From: Sphingomonadales bacterium
Lineage (GTDB): Bacteria > Pseudomonadota > Alphaproteobacteria > Sphingomonadales > Sphingomonadaceae
Assembly (NCBI GenBank): GCA_027488785.1
Contig: JAIYAY010000026.1
Location: 158,015 to 222,014 of the forward strand
DNA: 64,000 nt
Reading direction: 5' to 3'
In this document: positions 30,792 to 38,297 of the stretch, piece by piece
How positions within the stretch are numbered: the stretch's first letter is position 1
Layout: every line of letters starts with the position of its first letter
The notes under the pieces: model-generated
Told to the model about the DNA's origin: nothing
Databases searched by the model: none
The model's input: only the letters and a program-made list of their open reading frames with translations
Position numbers and translations under genes: made by a program

Positions 30792-31619
30792 TCATTGTTC
30801 CACAAAATCCCCATGCAGCCCCTTGTCGTCGTGCAGCGCCTTCAAAAGCGCTTGCAACAGGGCCATATTGGCAAATTCATCCTTCCCAGTGAGGATCCGC
30901 ATGCCTCGCCCTTCCCAGAAGGCGGTATCGAGAAAATCGGCATCGGCCACAAGCACCGCGCGCCCTTTGCCAATCCGACAATCGGCCAAAAGGCCTTTGG
31001 CCAATATAGTGCAGCCGCCTTTGTCGCCGTTCGCTTTGGGCAACCATTCTCCTGCTGTTACAGTCCGGATATTGAACAGACCAATTTTGCGCATAGAGGC
31101 CGGTGCCTCATCTTCAAGCGGCAAGACCAGCTCCACTCCCCAATAATCGAACAAGGGCGACAGCATGGAGGTGAACAACGGACGCCGTTTATCGCCCAAG
31201 GGGTAAAGGCTACCCCATTGCAAGGCGGGGTCCGCGAGTATCAACACAAGGCCACCCTGCCGGACCCAATTGTCGATCCAGACCAGTTCGCTTGGCGCAA
31301 AAGCACGCGGCTGCGCAAATAGGAGCAATTGCTTTGGCTTTGGCGCCCACGCCTTTAGATCATCGATGGGCGTGATATTATATTGGGCGCTCAAACGCGT
31401 AAATGCGGGATGCGGGGCAGCGTCCTTGGCGAGATCGGCCTCAATACCCCCCTCGCTCCATTGCAGCGGCAGCGTTGTCATCAGCCCCAATCGAGGCTTT
31501 GGACGACTGTCCACTGGAGGTGCAGTGGTAAAGCCAGCGAACAAAAGCAAAAACATAAGAACCGCCAGCAAAGCGACAAGCAGCCACTTTCTGCCACCGA
31601 ACCGGGCCAATCGATCCAT
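30792..31619 (-). CDS. Membrane-anchored DUF4350/GldG-like protein
   Basis: A 275-residue protein with an N-terminal membrane anchor (WLLVALLAVLMFLLLFAGF, about 11-30) and an extracytoplasmic domain. DDLKAWAPKPKQLLLFAQPRAF, IDNWVRQGGLVLILADPAL and a late GRAVLVADADFLD resemble the DUF4350 / GldG family, whose fold is like glutamine amidotransferase class I but usually lacks the catalytic cysteine. Such proteins often accompany ABC transporters or MoxR/DUF58 systems; neither is here. GTG and ATG are adjacent at the start; I use the ATG at 31619. Ten bases after the small membrane gene, so in one operon with it and cysK. Function unknown. Confidence 0.6.
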   Translation of the reverse strand: MDRLARFGGRKWLLVALLAVLMFLLLFAGFTTAPPVDSRPKPRLGLMTTLPLQWSEGGIEADLAKDAAPHPAFTRLSAQYNITPIDDLKAWAPKPKQLLLFAQPRAFAPSELVWIDNWVRQGGLVLILADPALQWGSLYPLGDKRRPLFTSMLSPLFDYWGVELVLPLEDEAPASMRKIGLFNIRTVTAGEWLPKANGDKGGCTILAKGLLADCRIGKGRAVLVADADFLDTAFWEGRGMRILTGKDEFANMALLQALLKALHDDKGLHGDFVEQ

Positions 31620-31632
31620 CACTAAATAGATG

Positions 31633-31920
31633 TCACCGCGCCGGCGCAGATGAAAGCGGTGTTTGCGCCGCGTCCTTGGCCGCTCTTTCGGAATCGGTCT
31701 CCTTGGCGACCGGGGTAACGCCTAGCTCCGCTAGAGGCTCATCCGGCGTCGCATCCTTGTCGGTTATCAAGGGCGCAGCGTCAGGCACGCCACCTGTTTG
31801 TGGCCCGTCGCTCACCCGATCAAGGACCATATTGGCCAATATCACAAACAACAGCACCACGACGAGACCAACAAGCCCCACCTGAATGCGCTGAATTGCG
31901 GATTGCTTTTGTTCGGCCAT
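31633..31920 (-). CDS. Small single-span membrane protein, unknown function
   Basis: A 95-residue protein with one membrane span (VGLVGLVVVLLFVILANMV, about 13-32) and an acidic, Ala/Pro/Thr-rich tail likely to be periplasmic. I recognise no family. It sits between cysK (30-base gap) and the DUF4350-like gene (12-base gap) on the same strand, so co-transcription is likely. Its codon choice looks like its neighbours'. It may be a partner of the next membrane protein. Confidence 0.6.
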   Translation of the reverse strand: MAEQKQSAIQRIQVGLVGLVVVLLFVILANMVLDRVSDGPQTGGVPDAAPLITDKDATPDEPLAELGVTPVAKETDSERAAKDAAQTPLSSAPAR

Positions 31921-31950
31921 ATGCGTTTTCCTTACACCCCAATATTGCTT

Positions 31951-32943
31951 TTAGTTGCTTTGCTGCCAAGGCATAATGGGAAGGTTTTTGCTGCGCATCC
32001 ACGCGGGGTTATAAATAGTCGACAAATAGCGAAAGCCCGTGTCACACAATATCGTAACAATGCGTTTACCCGGCCCCAGATGCTTTGCCAGCGCAATGGC
32101 GCCAGCCACGTTGATCCCCGACGATAGCCCAAGGCAAAGCCCCTCCTCCGCCAAAAGTCGCCGGACCCAGACAAGCCCCTCTTCATCGGAAATGCGGAAT
32201 TGTGTATCAATCGGCGCACCCTCGAGATTGGCGGTGATCCGACCCTGCCCGATGCCTTCAGCGACAGAACTGCCCTCGGCGCTTAATTCGCCGCATGCAT
32301 AATAATTATAAAGCGCCGCACCATGCGGATCCGCAAGAGCGATAGTAACGCCTTCATCCTTCGCCTTTAGACCAAGCCCAACGCCCGCGATCGTCCCGCC
32401 TGTGCCAGCAGCGCAAATAAAGCCATCAATTTTGCCATCCATCTGCGTCCAGATTTCTTCGGCCGTCGTTTCGATATGCGCGCGACGATTAGCGATATTG
32501 TCGAACTGGTTTGCCCAGACGGCATTTTCGGTTTCCTCGGCAAGCCGGCGTGAGGTATGCACAAAATGCCCAGGGTTCGCATAAGGCGCAGCAGGCACAA
32601 GCACGAGCTCTGCACCTAAAGCGCGCAACGTGTCCTTTTTCTCTTGGCTCTGCGTTTCGGGCATGACGATAATAGTCTTATACCCAAGCGCATTACACAC
32701 CAATGCAAGGCCAATGCCGGTGTTCCCCGCTGTGCCCTCGACGATTGTCCCGCCGGGTTTCAAAAGCCCCTGCCGCTCGGCATCACGGACAATGTAAAGC
32801 GCCGCGCGGTCCTTTACCGACGCACCGGGATTCACATATTCGCATTTGCCAAAAATATCACATCCGGCTTCCTCGCTTGGTCCATTCAGGCGGACGAGCG
32901 GAGTGTTGCCAATCAAATCTAGTGTTGAGCCAAGCGTGTTCAT
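31951..32943 (-). CDS. cysK: Cysteine synthase A (O-acetylserine sulfhydrylase family)
   Basis: PLP enzyme making cysteine from O-acetylserine and sulfide, 330 residues. The PLP lysine is Lys44 in NPGASVKDRAA, the phosphate loop reads EGTAGNTGIGLA near 69-80 (Ala where TSGNTG is usual), and substrate-loop GTGGTIAGVGLGLK lies near 180. The final KNLPIMPW tail is common in alphaproteobacterial homologues. Related cystathionine beta-synthases share the fold but usually carry extra domains, which are absent. Divergent from the zinc receptor. Confidence 0.88.
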   Translation of the reverse strand: MNTLGSTLDLIGNTPLVRLNGPSEEAGCDIFGKCEYVNPGASVKDRAALYIVRDAERQGLLKPGGTIVEGTAGNTGIGLALVCNALGYKTIIVMPETQSQEKKDTLRALGAELVLVPAAPYANPGHFVHTSRRLAEETENAVWANQFDNIANRRAHIETTAEEIWTQMDGKIDGFICAAGTGGTIAGVGLGLKAKDEGVTIALADPHGAALYNYYACGELSAEGSSVAEGIGQGRITANLEGAPIDTQFRISDEEGLVWVRRLLAEEGLCLGLSSGINVAGAIALAKHLGPGKRIVTILCDTGFRYLSTIYNPAWMRSKNLPIMPWQQSN

Positions 32944-33051
32944 ATCGCCGATAGCTAGGCGCGTTCATGGCCAATCGCAAGACGGTCTGGCTTTGGGCGC
33001 GACAATATGCGGGCCAAAGACGGAAATACTAAGAAAATATATTTCAAATAT

Positions 33052-33066
33052 TGTTATATTATATCA
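33052..33066 (+). promoter_or_regulatory. Candidate Zur (zinc uptake regulator) box
   Basis: TGTTATATTATATCA matches the Zur consensus TGTTATA-N-TATAACA at 14 of 15 positions as a 7-1-7 dyad; the one mismatch is in the right half. It lies 51 bases before the start of a TonB-dependent receptor with a His-rich insert, the arrangement expected for a zinc-repressed outer-membrane importer. It overlaps the AT-rich promoter region. A Fur-type site is less likely because the spacing and TGTTATA half-site are Zur-like. Confidence 0.75.
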
Positions 33067-33117
33067 TTACGCGTAAAGCATCAGTCTATCTTTCGTTCTT
33101 ATGGATGACGTTCTCTT

Positions 33118-35271
33118 ATGAAAACCGCCTCGCTTCTTACGATATCTGCAAGTATTTCCGCATTATCGCTGGCTATGGCCACGCCCGTTTATGCGCAGCA
33201 GAGCAACACGGTTTCGACCGAAAGCAATACGGTGTCTGACGATTTTCACGGGACTGACGATATCGTTGTCACCGCGCCTTATGTCGAACGGCTCGACATT
33301 CTATCAGGCACGTCGACGATTTCGGGCGAAGTACTCGCAGAAAAAACGCGAGCGCAATTGGGTGATATCCTCACTAGCCTACCTGGCGTTTCGGCGACGA
33401 GCTTCTCCCCAGGTGCATCGCGGCCCGTGCTTCGTGGGTACCAAGGGAACCGCGTTACCGTCCTCACCGATGGCATTGGCAATATCGACGCCTCCAACAC
33501 GTCGGCCGATCATGCGGTGACCATCGATACTTTAACGATCGAGCGGATTGAAGTGCTGCGCGGGCCAGCGGTCTTGTTATTCGGCGGCCAAGCCGTGGGC
33601 GGCGCGGTTAATGCGCTCGACAAAAGGATACCGCGATCCATCCCGGACGAAGGCATCCACATTGATGCATTGGCCGGATATGGCAGCGCCGCAAGCGACT
33701 GGTCCGGCGGTGCCTCGATTGATATGCCGATCACCGACCGGGTCATCGTCCATCTCGATGGCAGCTATCGCAACAGTGATGATCTGCGTTCTGGAGGCTA
33801 TGTTCTGTCCCCATATCTGCGCGCTGAGGTGCTAGACTTCGCAGCGGAGGAAGCAAGCGAAGGCCATCTCGAAGAAGCGTCCGAAGCACGCGAGTTGGCG
33901 GATCAGCGCGGCCGCATTCCCAACAGCGCGGTAAAAAGCTGGACCGCTGGTAGTGGCATTGCGTTTATCGACGAGGGCGGCAATCTCGGCGTATCTTACA
34001 GCATTTACGACACAAATTACGGCATCCCTGCCCGCCCCGGCGCATCCCATGCGCATGGAGGCGAAGAACATTCAGAAGGCGAGGAACATGCAGAAGGTGA
34101 AGTGCCAGTCACCATCGGCTTGCGACAATATCGCTTTGACCTGCGCGGTGAAGTCAATTTAAGCGACGACTTGTTCGAAAAATTGCGTCTGCGCGCGGGC
34201 TATGCCGATTATACCCATACCGAATTTGAAGGCGACGAAGTCGGCACCGTCTTTAACAGCCAAGGTATCGAGGCGCGGGTCGAATTGGTACAGAATGACC
34301 GCAACGGCTGGCGCGGGGCTAGCGGCCTCCAATATCAGACCCGCGATTTGGAAGCCATTGGGGCAGAGGCCTTTGTCCCGCCCAACACAACGCAGCAATT
34401 TGGTCTATTCACTTTGCAGGAATATACCAAAGGCAATCTGGATGCCGAAATCGCTATACGGTTTGACACTGCAAAACTGCGCGCCGACACTTTGGGCCTT
34501 TCACGCACGTTCAACAATGTCTCGGCCGCATTTGGCTTAGGCTACCATATTGGCGATCTGAAGATCGGTGCGAATATTTCGCGGACGGGCCGTGCACCAG
34601 CGGTAGAGGAGTTATTCTCTAACGGACCGCATATCGCGACCCAAGCCTACGAAATGGGTGACCCTGATCTGAAAAGCGAGCGCGCTTGGAATGGCGAACT
34701 CTACGCGCGTTACGATACGCCGGGTACCGCGTTCAGCGCTACGCTGTACACCAACCACTTCGACAATTTCATTTATGAGGCCGAGACCGGCGACATCGAA
34801 GATGATTTGCCCGTGTTCCAATATTTCCAAAATGACGCCAAGGTTTGGGGCATGGAATTTCAGGCGTCCCAGCGCCTAGCCCGCATTGGCAGCTCCAACC
34901 TGACGGTCGATGGCGTTGCGGATTATACACGCGCCAAAATCTCGTCAGGTGGCGGTGACGTCCCGCGGATCCCGCCCTTGCGCTTGCTGGGCGGGGTTGA
35001 GTTGACCAATGCAAGTTTTGACCTGCGTGGCGAAGTCGAATTTAACGATGACCAGACGAAGACCGCGACATTTGAAACGCCAACACATGGCTTCACTTTG
35101 GTCAACGCTTCGGCAACCTGGCGGCCGTTCGGGCGGGATCGTAACATTGCGCTGATCGCGTCGGCGAACAATATCTTCGACGTCACCGCCCGACGCGCCG
35201 CCTCCTTTACCAAGGATTTTGTGCCTTTGGCTGGTCGTGATTTCCGAGTGACGGCTCGCGTCAGTTTTTGA
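33118..35271 (+). CDS. TonB-dependent outer-membrane receptor, ZnuD-like (zinc)
   Basis: A 717-residue outer-membrane receptor. Signal peptide about 1-26 (ends VYAQQ), plug domain about 50-160 with EKTRAQLGDILTSLPGVS, VLRGYQGNRVTVLTDG and IEVLRGPAVLLFGGQAVGG, then a beta-barrel ending in Phe (FRVTARVSF). An insert near residues 308-330, SHAHGGEEHSEGEEHAEGE, is rich in His and Glu, as in the external loops of the zinc receptor ZnuD of Neisseria. Together with the Zur box this points to zinc uptake. No TonB/ExbBD or zinc ABC transporter is in the window. Substrate call is inference; the family call is firm. Confidence 0.88.
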   Translation: MKTASLLTISASISALSLAMATPVYAQQSNTVSTESNTVSDDFHGTDDIVVTAPYVERLDILSGTSTISGEVLAEKTRAQLGDILTSLPGVSATSFSPGASRPVLRGYQGNRVTVLTDGIGNIDASNTSADHAVTIDTLTIERIEVLRGPAVLLFGGQAVGGAVNALDKRIPRSIPDEGIHIDALAGYGSAASDWSGGASIDMPITDRVIVHLDGSYRNSDDLRSGGYVLSPYLRAEVLDFAAEEASEGHLEEASEARELADQRGRIPNSAVKSWTAGSGIAFIDEGGNLGVSYSIYDTNYGIPARPGASHAHGGEEHSEGEEHAEGEVPVTIGLRQYRFDLRGEVNLSDDLFEKLRLRAGYADYTHTEFEGDEVGTVFNSQGIEARVELVQNDRNGWRGASGLQYQTRDLEAIGAEAFVPPNTTQQFGLFTLQEYTKGNLDAEIAIRFDTAKLRADTLGLSRTFNNVSAAFGLGYHIGDLKIGANISRTGRAPAVEELFSNGPHIATQAYEMGDPDLKSERAWNGELYARYDTPGTAFSATLYTNHFDNFIYEAETGDIEDDLPVFQYFQNDAKVWGMEFQASQRLARIGSSNLTVDGVADYTRAKISSGGGDVPRIPPLRLLGGVELTNASFDLRGEVEFNDDQTKTATFETPTHGFTLVNASATWRPFGRDRNIALIASANNIFDVTARRAASFTKDFVPLAGRDFRVTARVSF

Positions 35272-35284
35272 TCGGCAACGATTG

Positions 35285-35316
35285 CTCAGACGCCGTCAAG
35301 GGGTGCCTTGACTGAG
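35285..35316 (+). terminator. Hairpin downstream of the zinc receptor
   Basis: GTCAAGG / CCTTGAC form a perfect 7-bp stem with loop GGTG at 35295-35312, and CTCAG / CTGAG outside it can extend the stem across a bulge. No T run follows, so it may stabilise the 3' end or act with Rho. It begins about 14 bases after the receptor stop codon. Confidence 0.4.
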
Positions 35317-35334
35317 GAAGCGATATTCTTCCGC

Positions 35335-35406
35335 GTAACCCTGAACTCGTTTCAGGATAACGAATCAACGTCTTTTGTTATCTTGAAACAAGTTCAGGAT
35401 GACGTG
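35335..35406. repeat. Dispersed inverted-repeat element, copy 1
   Basis: Two arms, CCTGAACTCGTTTCAGGAT (from 35339) and CTTGAAACAAGTTCAGGAT (to 35400), are inverted around a 25-base centre. Each arm is itself a near-palindrome built on TGAAC-N-N-GTTTCA. The same structure recurs at 40048-40138 and 59728-59799. Placed between the convergent receptor and tatC genes. Confidence 0.75.
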
Positions 35407-35470
35407 GGCGATGAGGGTGAAGGTGTTCGACAGGGAGTGAATACAAAGGACGACGATAATGCCGTCAGAC

Positions 35471-36238
35471 CTATAATGCAGCCTCTTCAGCGACCTCGGC
35501 CTTTTTGCGACGGCGGCGGGTGAACCAGATCGCGATAAGGGCTAGCTCGTACAAAATGCACAAAGGGATAGCGAGCAGCAATTGCGACACAACATCGGGC
35601 GGGGTGAGTACCGCGGCGATAACAAAGGCACCAACAATCGCATAGCGCCGCGCGCTCTTAAGCTGTTCCAGCGTCACAATCCCTGCCCGCTCGAGTAACA
35701 TCAGCAAGACAGGGAGCAGGAACGATATGCCGAAGCCAAAAATGAACTTCATGACAAAATTCAGATAATTGTCGACGCCCGGCAGCGCCTGTTGCTCAAC
35801 ACCGCCAACTAAGCCGCCAAAACCGAGCAAATATTCCAACGCGACGGGGATCGCCATAAAATAGGCCATGGACGCGCCAATGATGAACAAGACTGGTGTT
35901 GCGAGCAAGAATGGCAGAAAGGCACGCTTTTCCTTGCTGTAGAGCCCTGGCGCCACGAAACGCCATAATTGCGTCGCAAATACCGGGAAGGAGAAGAAGG
36001 TCGCGGCAAAAAACGCGACTTTAATCTCGACAAAAAATGCCTCAAATATCGCGGTGTAAATAAGTTTCGTTTGGCCTGATGCCAGCAAGGGCTGCACCAG
36101 AAAGCCGAAGATTGGCCGCGCGAAATAAAGGCTGATGCCAAAGGCGATGGCGAGCGCCAAAAAGCTCCAGAGCAGACGGCTGCGCAGCTCAATCAAATGA
36201 TCGAGCAATGGCATTTTGCTGTCGTCGATATCGCTCAT
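35471..36238 (-). CDS. tatC: Sec-independent protein translocase TatC
   Basis: Six-span inner-membrane protein that recognises twin-arginine signal peptides, 255 residues. The N terminus MPLLDHLIELRSRLLWS is the TatC signature, FFVEIKVAFFAATFFSFPVF near 65-85 and FGISFLLPVLLML near 165 are conserved, and the C terminus is Arg/Lys-rich. It overlaps the tatB stop by 4 bases and is last in the scpA-scpB-tatA-tatB-tatC run. Confidence 0.97.
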   Translation of the reverse strand: MSDIDDSKMPLLDHLIELRSRLLWSFLALAIAFGISLYFARPIFGFLVQPLLASGQTKLIYTAIFEAFFVEIKVAFFAATFFSFPVFATQLWRFVAPGLYSKEKRAFLPFLLATPVLFIIGASMAYFMAIPVALEYLLGFGGLVGGVEQQALPGVDNYLNFVMKFIFGFGISFLLPVLLMLLERAGIVTLEQLKSARRYAIVGAFVIAAVLTPPDVVSQLLLAIPLCILYELALIAIWFTRRRRKKAEVAEEAAL

Positions 36239-36567
36239 GACTTGGCCGCCGTTTCGCTAGGCGACGTGTCGACGGGCGTTTCTGCTATATCTGTTGTAGG
36301 ATCATCACCGACAACGTCGGCGCGTGGATCAGCTGGATGCGCGCGCATGATGCGCTCATTTTCCGCCTTCCACTTTTTCTCCAGTTCGTCGAGTTCGGAC
36401 TGGCGCACCATTTCATCAAAGCCCGACCGGAAATGCGCCGCGACACCCCGCGCCTTGCCCACCCATTTGCCCACAACGCGCAAAGCCTTTGGCAAATCCT
36501 TTGGCCCAATGACCAAAAGTGCCACAAGAACAACAAGCAACAATTCAGAGGACGCGATGTCAAACAC
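36235..36567 (-). CDS. tatB: Sec-independent protein translocase TatB
   Basis: Single-span protein of 110 residues that joins TatC in the twin-arginine receptor complex. It begins FDIASSELLLVVLVALLVIGPKDLPKALR: the polar Glu in the membrane span and the Gly-Pro hinge before a long amphipathic helix are the TatB marks. The charged tail is longer than in TatA, which separates the two. The start codon is GTG. tatA lies 47 bases upstream and tatC overlaps by 4 bases. Confidence 0.93.
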   Translation of the reverse strand: MFDIASSELLLVVLVALLVIGPKDLPKALRVVGKWVGKARGVAAHFRSGFDEMVRQSELDELEKKWKAENERIMRAHPADPRADVVGDDPTTDIAETPVDTSPSETAAKS

Positions 36568-36614
36568 GTCAGGCCCCCGTCATAGAGGGCGAGTGATGTC
36601 GCACGGGCAATGAC

Positions 36615-36836
36615 TTAGCCTTGGGTCTTGTCAGTCTGCTTTTCAGCGTCAACGGTCGTGTTCGCGCCGATTTGTGGCGGAGCCTTAGGGGCCTCGTCGT
36701 CTTCGCTCATGCCCTTTTTAAAGCTTTTAATGCCTTTGGCGACATCGCCCATCATGTCGGAAAAACGGCCTTTGCCGAACAAGAGCAACACCAAAATGCC
36801 AACAATCAGCCAGTGCCAGATGCTAAAACCACCCAT
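36615..36836 (-). CDS. tatA: Sec-independent protein translocase TatA
   Basis: A 73-residue single-span protein that oligomerises to form the twin-arginine transport pathway. [22 protein letters not shown] covers the span and hinge, followed by the amphipathic helix [15 protein letters not shown] with the conserved Phe-Lys-Lys segment and a short acidic tail. Upstream of tatB and downstream of scpB with a 64-base gap that could hold its own promoter. Confidence 0.95.
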   Translation of the reverse strand: MGGFSIWHWLIVGILVLLLFGKGRFSDMMGDVAKGIKSFKKGMSEDDEAPKAPPQIGANTTVDAEKQTDKTQG

Positions 36837-36900
36837 TTCATACTCCTAACGGGGCGCGCCCCGGATATTGCGACCCCTATGTCGCATGTCATTCACCTAT

Positions 36901-37506
36901 TTAGGCGTTGTTTTCGTCAATTGCCAGTTCGGCGTCACTTTCTTCGCCAGTAAACAACATTTCCCCCATCGCGCTGTCGATTGGGTCCAGCAAGCCCGCT
37001 GCTTTCAAATCCGCGATTCCCGGCAGATCCTTGCGGCTAGTAAGGCCGAAATGCGTCAAGAAACCGGGCGTTGTTGCGTAAAGTAAAGGCCGCCCAGGCA
37101 CTTCGCGACGGCCGGCCGGGCGGACCCATCCCGCCTCCATCAACACATCGAGCGTGCCTTTCGAAATCTGCACACCGCGAATGGCCTCAATCTCAGCGCG
37201 ACTCACCGGTTCATGATAGGCAATGATCGCCAGCGTCTCGACCGCAGCGCGGCTTAGCTTTCGGCTTTCTTCGCGTTCGCGGCGCAGCAAATGCGCAAGA
37301 TCAGCGGCGGTTTGAAAATGCCATGTCTTGCCACGCTGGACGAGTTCAATGCCGCGACCTTCGTAATGCGCGGTAAGTTTCATGAGCGCTGCCGCGACAT
37401 CGACGCTGTCGCCGACATAGCCGCGAATTTGTTCGACGGTCAACGGCTGGTCGCTGGCGAACAAGGTCGCCTCTACCGCGCGCAGGTCTGGGTCGGTTTC
37501 GATCAT
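36901..37506 (-). CDS. scpB: Segregation and condensation protein B
   Basis: A 201-residue winged-helix kleisin-partner that binds ScpA and SMC for chromosome condensation. VEATLFASDQPLTVEQI at the N terminus, ETLAIIAYHEPVSRAEIEAIRGVQ near 90-113 and GRPLLYATTPGFLTHFGL near 135-152 are the diagnostic segments. The start overlaps the scpA stop by 4 bases. The smc gene is not in the window. Confidence 0.95.
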   Translation of the reverse strand: MIETDPDLRAVEATLFASDQPLTVEQIRGYVGDSVDVAAALMKLTAHYEGRGIELVQRGKTWHFQTAADLAHLLRREREESRKLSRAAVETLAIIAYHEPVSRAEIEAIRGVQISKGTLDVLMEAGWVRPAGRREVPGRPLLYATTPGFLTHFGLTSRKDLPGIADLKAAGLLDPIDSAMGEMLFTGEESDAELAIDENNA

Positions 37507-38297
37507 CTTGCCTTTTTCCTCACCATCAATGGCGCAAAGGTTGCCTCTTGCTGCAGATCGGCAAGCCCACGTTTGGCGAGTTCCAAGGCCGCGACAAAGC
37601 TGGAGGCCAAAGCCGATTTACGCAAGGCCGGGTCCGCCATCGGCGGCAAAAACGCCTCAATTGCGGTCCAGTCAATCGCACGGCCAATCATCGCCGATAC
37701 GCGCTCCAGCGCTTGTTCCAATGTCATGACTTGGCGTTTTTTGACGATGTGCATGGCAGGCGCGGTGCGCGCGTTGATTTGGCCATATGCAGTTATAAGT
37801 TCATAATAATCGCACTCCCACGCCCGCGCTTTCACCACGCGCAGCCCTTCGGGTGTGCCGCGCAAGAACACGTCGCGGCCAATCCGGTCGCGCGCCATCA
37901 ACCGCGCGCCGCTTTCTCGCATGGCGTTCAGTCGCTCCAGCCGCAATTGCAGGCGCAAGGCAAGTTCCTCCGGCGATGGGTCAATCGTCGGGTCCTTCGG
38001 CAGCAATAATGCCGATTTGAGATAAGCGAGCCACGCCGCCATCACCAGATAATCGGCAGCCAGCTCAAGCTTCAGCGCGCGTGCCTGATCAATGAACGCC
38101 AGATATTGTTCGACCAAGGCGAGAATAGATAATTGCCGCAAATCGACCTTTTGATTGCGGGCGAGCGCCAGCAACAAATCCAACGGCCCTTCCCAGCCGT
38201 CAATATCGATGGTCAGAACATCGGGACCAAATTCGGCTTTGGCCGCGCTCTCGTCGTAGAGGGCCTCCTCTGCGTCAAAGAGCATGGGCTCGGTCAT
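37503..38297 (-). CDS. scpA: Segregation and condensation protein A
   Basis: The kleisin subunit of the SMC-ScpAB condensin, 264 residues. FEGPLDLLL-type GWEGPLDLLLALARNQKVDLRQ near 33-54, IEQARALKLE-like IDQARALKLELAADYLVMAAWLAYLKSALLL and a C-terminal winged helix are seen. It overlaps both the nagZ stop and the scpB start by 4 bases, so it is coupled on both sides. Confidence 0.95.
   Translation of the reverse strand: MTEPMLFDAEEALYDESAAKAEFGPDVLTIDIDGWEGPLDLLLALARNQKVDLRQLSILALVEQYLAFIDQARALKLELAADYLVMAAWLAYLKSALLLPKDPTIDPSPEELALRLQLRLERLNAMRESGARLMARDRIGRDVFLRGTPEGLRVVKARAWECDYYELITAYGQINARTAPAMHIVKKRQVMTLEQALERVSAMIGRAIDWTAIEAFLPPMADPALRKSALASSFVAALELAKRGLADLQQEATFAPLMVRKKAR

Noticed and set aside
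33118..35271. Siderophore or cobalamin substrate for the TonB receptor
   Set aside because: No Fur-like box, siderophore genes or cobalamin riboswitch nearby; Zur box and His-rich insert favour zinc.
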